A stretch of DNA of 64,000 nt, from positions 20,667,915 through 20,731,914 of the forward strand of contig CAIIXF020000001.1 in the NCBI GenBank assembly GCA_903813345.2, written 5' to 3'. Position 1 is the first letter of the stretch, and each line of letters opens with the position of its first letter. Positions 57,901 through 64,000 of this stretch are shown in pieces. Source of the DNA: Owenia fusiformis. Taxonomy: Eukaryota > Annelida > Polychaeta > Sabellida > Oweniidae. A program made the translations under genes and the position numbers. The notes under the pieces are model-generated. The model was not told the origin of the DNA, ran no database searches, and was given only the letters and a program-made list of their open reading frames with translations.

Positions 57901-60900
57901 AATCTTAATTGCAATTTTGGATGTTTAAGATTTGAAAGTTTTAATCTCGAGAGATATTTATGATATAAAGCCAAAAGGAATTTTAATGGCGAAAATGTTC
58001 ATTTCTGAATGTATTACAATTTGTTTGATAGTATTGCATGATCAAATCTGCTGGAATCCCATCATCTACAATGAAGTTACTACAAATTTTTCTGGTTGAT
58101 TAGACCCAAGACAGAGGTTGGAACACGCCTCATCTTCTACGATGCTGATTGGCATGGCCATTCAAAGTGAACCAATAATCTAGTGCATCGTTTTACATCA
58201 TAGTGTTCTTTCCTGACTATAAATTACATTCACTGATTGTAATTAGAAACCAAAGTCCATGATATATTAATCAGTCATCTCCAGTTTGATTTATAATTGT
58301 TCCACTTAGAAAATCATTATTTCATATCCTTAGAAACTGCTTATGAGCAGATACTGGGAGTAATTTCTCTTTCTCTAAAGCAGTCCCCAGGGCCCAGGCT
58401 TAGTTGGTGTCAGAAAAGAAACTTGATGAACTATGGCATTCTATTGGCAATGATTGTCTGTCTGATTCTGAGCAATGAAATTGGAAATAGATCAGACATT
58501 GGGTGATTTTCGTGAGATGAAAGTCTTATCTAAATCACTTTTGTTAAGTTGGGATGCTTTCATTTCAGTATAACTGGTGAAGTAGGTTTGTATGTTACTT
58601 GGAATGTTTTAACTCATTTTATAATAGCGTCCCATGGGTTTGTACCCAAGACAAGGTCAAAGTCAAAAGTTCAGTTGAACTTTGCTTGGAGTTTTAAGGT
58701 TTTGATGTTCACGTTTTCTAAATGTTGCATTTTACATGTATTTCAATCACATATAAATTTTCACTTGGTTTTGAATTTGATATACTTTGTTGTATTTTTC
58801 AACAAGTTACCCCAGTGCTTAATATAAGTCCAATATGTCACTATTATGAATGCAACTGCGATCATGCTGTTGTCATGTGCTTTCGCAGTAAGATCTGGAG
58901 AGTATTATTGATTTCAACTCTATGGGATTGTACCCATCCAGGTTCCTGTTGGCTTATCTCTCTGTAAAACTAGGCCTTAATCCCATTGTTGCCCCATATC
59001 CTGCCCTATCTACCCATAATCCTGATATATGGTCCCATAATGATTCTATTATAACTAGGGGGAAATGGTTGCGATAGATATCTTATTATTTAGGGAGCTT
59101 AAATGTTTTTGAAATAAAAAATAACATTGTATTGCTAATTAATAAAGAAGGATGTTGGTCAGGGTCCTAGAGTGCTTGTTTCCTGGAAGAAAGATCGTTT
59201 TAAGGATGGAAAACCTAAAATAGGAATATTCTTACACTTTGTTGAATCTTACAAACATGAAAAGGCAATATCTAAATTGAACCAACTCTATAATGATCGT
59301 TTAACTAGATTTCAGTAGAATTAATGTCAGATATGTTTCTTCAGTACACATTTCCAGCCTCATATGCTATTTCTAATTTCGTTATTTAGTTCCCTTTATT
59401 GGGTTATGTCTACTGATTTGAATAAGTAGGCACATCGCAAATATGATTATAAGAAACAGTCTTTGCATCAGTCTTCCACATGAGACTTAGAATCATTGAA
59501 TTTGTTGCCCAATCCATTTAGAACTGTTTATCTTGACAATGGTTTAATTCCATTATGCCTTATTTCATGTACCATCCATGATTCTATTTTGTTTACTGTG
59601 AACTAGAAAGGTTTTGTTGTCATGGTTGCCGTGGTTATTAGCTTTTCTTCAAAAGCTTTTTGATGTAGTAGTAACTTATTTCATAATGAAAGTCCCTGTT
59701 TTGAAGCTAGGAAGGAAATTGGCTTTGAAATAGGAATCTCACAAAGCCAAGCCGCTTTACCAAATTCAAACATAAATTATATATTGATCAGACAGTTACT
59801 ATATCAGAAAACTTTTCTTATAGAAATTCCTTTCAACATTGAATTTGTTTTTTATGTGTAAAACATTGCACAAGGTGGGCTATAAGGTGGACTATATCGA
59901 TGTACTGTCTAGTCTAGGAGCTAGTCAGATTTCAGTGTTTTCATTACTCTGCCCCGTGATAGGTTTTAAAAGCTTTAAAAGATAATAATACTGTATATAA
60001 TTAAAAAAAATTATCATGTTTGAAAGTGACACCATGGTAAATAGTTCCAATTTCAAAGGTTTATTAACAGAGTTGTCATTTCAATTTGTGAACACTGAAG
60101 ATGATGGGTAATGGAAGTACACATATTTTCCTGATAAATGCCTGCTAATAATGTGATTATTTACATGATATTTCCATAGAAACTCATTTGTATGTTCAAG
60201 ATATGTCTTCTTAATTCCCCTGATTTTTCAAGTCACATGGATAAAGTACATTCTATTGAAAAGGATGTCCTATTTGCTGGGTATACATATTGAAAATCAC
60301 AGTCAAACATTTCTTTCAGTTAAGATTAATGATTTTTTAGAGATGTTCTTTAGATAAAGACCTCCAAGTCAGAAAGTCAAAATGTTTATAACTACATGTA
60401 GTTTATAATAGTACACATGTATATGGTCATGATAAAATGAACGGATTTTGATTTCCTTTTACTTTTAATTATTTGAAATACAATATGGTGAATATTGGGC
60501 AGAAAATTGTCTGTTTACCCAAAACCTGTTCAGGATGTTAAATATTTTGAAACATATACATATGCATTCTTTATTGGTCCAAACTGATTTCATTCACATA
60601 TTCACTGGTGTACTTTTTGCTGATAACTACATTGGTTTCACATGATGAACTTGTATTTTAATTTAGTCACACTCTATGGTCCTTCAAAATGTTCAATATT
60701 TCAAAGTGTGTACTTCAACGCCAGGTAATTTATAAAATTTACTTTTTCTCCCTAGTCATCAGGTTAACATTGGGATGAAAGGTGTATCAGGTGAAAAGGT
60801 TTTGCTAAATGAGGTGACTAGAGAAATATTTATATATGATAGTTGATTTGTAGACTCCTTTACACTTTTTATGTGTATTTAATGGTGCAGGTAGGTATGT

Positions 60901-63876
60901 TTAGTAGCTTTCCCGAATCTTAGATACTGAGCCTTTGATCACCAAAGCAGTTTTTCATTTCGATGACCCAAACACCTCTATACAAACTTAATCGAGATAT
61001 TGATTTGATAAATGACAATATTTACTTCAACCAGACATTTTAATATCATCATCAAGGCATCAATATGTTTTTTTCGGTATACCCATCAATGAATCTGTTG
61101 TGTGAAGTAATACTAATGTATGAATTTATTAAGCATATATAGTACATTTTTTCAGCCCTGAGTGATCCAATTTGACTCTCTCTTGACTGGAGTGTGCATG
61201 AACTTTTAGGTTTATTCTCCAAATCTCTCTAAATCAGTAGCATCTGAATGAATACTGTCTTGTAGAATTAGAAAGTCAGTAAAGTGTCTGAGTAAAGTAT
61301 CGCATAAACTGCCAACCATGATCATGAATTATAGCTTAATTCAAACTGAAGATGTAGAAATTGATTAGCATTGATTTTCAACATTTGATTTGTTGTGATT
61401 TAATGGCTGCACTGAAGATGTGCTTTGAGATACAATATCTAAATTAATGTCACATGAATTGCTTTACCATCCTAATAAGATAATGGGATTACAGATGTTT
61501 TGTGACAGATTCTAACTATTTTATTATCATTTTCAAAGTCTAAAAGTACTTTTTGGTTTATTTCAATGGATAATCTATTTATTCATACACCATAGAATTC
61601 TTTATACAGTCTACAATACAAGTAGGTTGTACAGTAGCATATAGCACATAACATATACTGAATTTTGGTAGATAAACATATACCCGATTTGCAGAAGTTG
61701 AGATTGCCTCTTAAAAACAGGACTATCTATATTTGGATAGTATGGAACCGCTTGCCGATGTGTTTCAGTTTTAAAAAGATGCTTTCAATCAAATTGATCC
61801 ATCGATGTATTTCATGACTGAAGGGATACACAGGTAGAACAGTATGGCTATATCCTGAAATAGCTGGAGAAGGCAGGGATAACTGAGATCTAAATTATAC
61901 CCAAACTGACCATACTGAGCCATCAAGTTAAGACAAGACAAGATTCAAAACTAACATTAAAAAAACTGACAATCATGAGGTTCCTCAATGTCAAACACCA
62001 AGATATTTTGACATATGTCAGTTATTGACCATTGGTAAAGTATTATATAGTTTTATTGTCTTATATCAAAAGCAATAGAAAGAGACCAATGAGCAAATGG
62101 AATGAAATAGATCATTACCTACTGATGGAACCTGTCATTCTGTGTAATGACTTGATAGGAAGGATGGTGGTATATCTACAATTCTGACCTTGTTGATATG
62201 GCCTGGTGTTTTGACAGTGGATCTTATTCTCACACCTTAGTACCAGTGAAGGATGCTGGGTTTATCAGTGTGTCAGTTTGTTGGTCCAGTCACTTTGTTA
62301 TGTTTTACTTAATCAATCAGGCCAATTGGTACTTTATGAGGTTGATCTATCCTGGATTGTACATGTTTAGTTGCCTTTAGTTTTTGAATGAATTACCCTT
62401 TTTTGTTCAGATCATTCTTTGAATATCTACTTCTCGCATTTTGTTTAATTTCCCAGAAATGTTAAAAATGAGGAAGTAGGGAATTAAATCTAATAATGGT
62501 CTTCCATGGAGATGTCTTTATGGTACTATGAACCTCAACTAACATGCAACACCATATGTTAGATCCCACATGGAAATGTTAGAAACGCAATCTCATAATA
62601 TTTTATTTCTGATTTATATGTCCTTTGAGTAGACTATTTGGCCACATAGTCTATTGATGACCATTGTTTATTAAGTTTGCTGTAAATACATCCATTGCTT
62701 GTTACTTGAAGGAATAATTTGTCTCAACTGGACCATTGGGAGCAGTTAGATGTCTTGGAATCATTCCTCAATGTATTCTATGATCATCATGAAACACTGT
62801 TCTTGGTATAAGTTTTGACTTGGAATGAATGGTTGGGTCCAGTTTAATGGATAAACTAATAGATATTGTTAGGGTTATCCCCATTTGAAGCTGAGGTGTT
62901 TGGAATGAGTTAGAATTTATGGCTGAATTAAAGCAGTTGATCACTGAACCAATAAACAAATGGCCCATATCAATTAAATCTTGAAAAAATTAAGAAAATA
63001 ATTCAGAGTAACTTCACCATTCATACCAGTTTTGATTTATACAGTGACCTTAATATTATACCTTAAGTGGCTAAACTCTTTTCACTTTCTTAAGAGTGGT
63101 AGATTTGTCAAAATATAGAAACACTTATTTTGTAATGATGTCTTATCCTAACATAAGGACATGGAAGACAGTTTTTCCAAATATGATAGGCTCAAATTGA
63201 TTTGGAACTTTTTTGTAGTCTTGCTATATGAAGCACTTATGTGCACATTACACATGGATGTATAATGGGGAGGGGTTCACAAGGGCTTGTAGTGAGACTA
63301 CTTTTTGCAAAATGACTGATACACAGAACATATTCATCGATGTCTCGTGAAGTATTGATCAAGACCCTGTATATTGAAATGTGAATTGTGTAATCAAACA
63401 ACTTGCTGGGGGCCCTAAGGTGGTACTTGTCCTTAACATTCAAACATCTCAGTACAAGTGCAGTGTCAAGTATTTTCATGTACTTGTACTTTTGATATAC
63501 TAGGATAGTAATCGAGAGTAACGAACTCCAAATTATTCTCTGTGTTCATTGATTTCCAAGAATCCTTTCTCATTTGATGGTGCAAAATTCTTTATGTGAT
63601 CATTATATTAGATTTACTCTTTATTTGGTAGGGAAATTACTGAATCGGGAAGTATATCTTCTGGTTATTGAAATTGATGAATCAGCATTAGAATTAATAT
63701 CATCAATGATCCAGTAGAATTCCAGTTTGAGCCTTTTGGCAATTTCCTTTCCATTGAATGATTTGATTGAAATAAGTGCTGGAGGCATACTGATTTTTTA
63801 CGAATACAAGTCTAACATTGAGAGTGCTGACTGCTGACATTTAATATCTTTGAAGCAGTTGAGCATATCATGAGAG

Positions 63877-64000
63877 CAGGCCCGTAGTTCAGGGTGTGTT
63901 CAAACCCCCCCCCCCCCCCGGCCAAAAAATCTTTCAAAATAATGCAGTTTTTCACCATTTTGAGCGATTTTTAAGTGATTTTGGCCATATTTGGACCAAA
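63877..64000 (-). mobile_element. CAGGCCCGTAG MITE, cut by window end
   Basis: It starts CAGGCCCGTAG, followed by a C-run and then GCAGTTTTTCACCATTTTGA, GTGATTTTGGCCATATTTGG. This is the inverse of the element at 37134-37319. The right half lies outside the window. Confidence 0.7.

Larger units (their letters stand above)
38532..64000 (+). other. Probable first intron of agrin (no further exon found)
   Basis: After the donor at 38532 there are about 25.5 kb of AT-rich DNA with only short, low-complexity or repeat-derived ORFs. I looked for Cys-rich Kazal patterns (PVCGSDG-like), expected next in agrin, and saw none. Short exons could be missed by eye. Within it, 41170-44400, 49700-53100 and 55030-63870 hold nothing I can name. 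Confidence 0.6.

Overview
This is a eukaryotic, AT-rich, intron-rich window from an invertebrate animal. The sequence fits a marine lophotrochozoan, most likely a mollusc, but that is an inference: the genes are pan-metazoan, and the mix of mariner, hAT-like, Penelope-like, foldback and minisatellite repeats is only suggestive. There are no bacterial, phage, CRISPR, tRNA or rRNA signals.

Layout, left to right. (1) 1-2840 is mostly repeats: the 5' end of a mariner-like transposon cut by the window edge, a long inverted repeat, and one doubtful two-exon 63-residue ORF. (2) 2841-3147 looks like a small bidirectional promoter with CCAAT boxes and an X-box-like site. It drives the tektin-2 gene rightwards (coding 3336-5181, three coding exons, 422 aa) and possibly an unknown gene leftwards. 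(3) 5182-7284 is the tail-to-tail gap. (4) 7285-36676 on the minus strand is a complete gene for the nuclear-basket protein TPR, which I reconstructed as 49 coding exons with unbroken frame (2547 aa). Its introns hold hAT-like MITEs with perfect target duplications, a 30-bp minisatellite split by a TA-flanked inverted-repeat element, a Penelope-like GIY-YIG remnant and several copies of one interspersed family. (5) 36677-38110 is the head-to-head gap between TPR and agrin. (6) 38111-38531 on the plus strand is the first coding exon of agrin: signal peptide plus NtA domain. (7) From 38532 to the window end I find no further agrin exon, so this is probably one very long first intron of at least 25 kb. 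It carries tandem arrays, a 1.48-kb palindrome with an 8-bp target duplication, a compound repeat at 53-55 kb, and at about 49.4-49.65 kb a GC-richer island with promoter-like motifs.

The three recognised genes are not a pathway: tektin-2 is an axonemal filament protein, TPR a nuclear pore basket scaffold, and agrin a secreted basement-membrane proteoglycan. Splice sites were chosen by hand from GT/AG consensus, reading frame and remembered family alignments; no transcript or database evidence was available. I found no convincing new multi-gene system. The best leads are the candidate internal agrin promoter, the hendecad repeat in TPR, the X-box-like palindromes inside mariner-type elements and the large palindrome.
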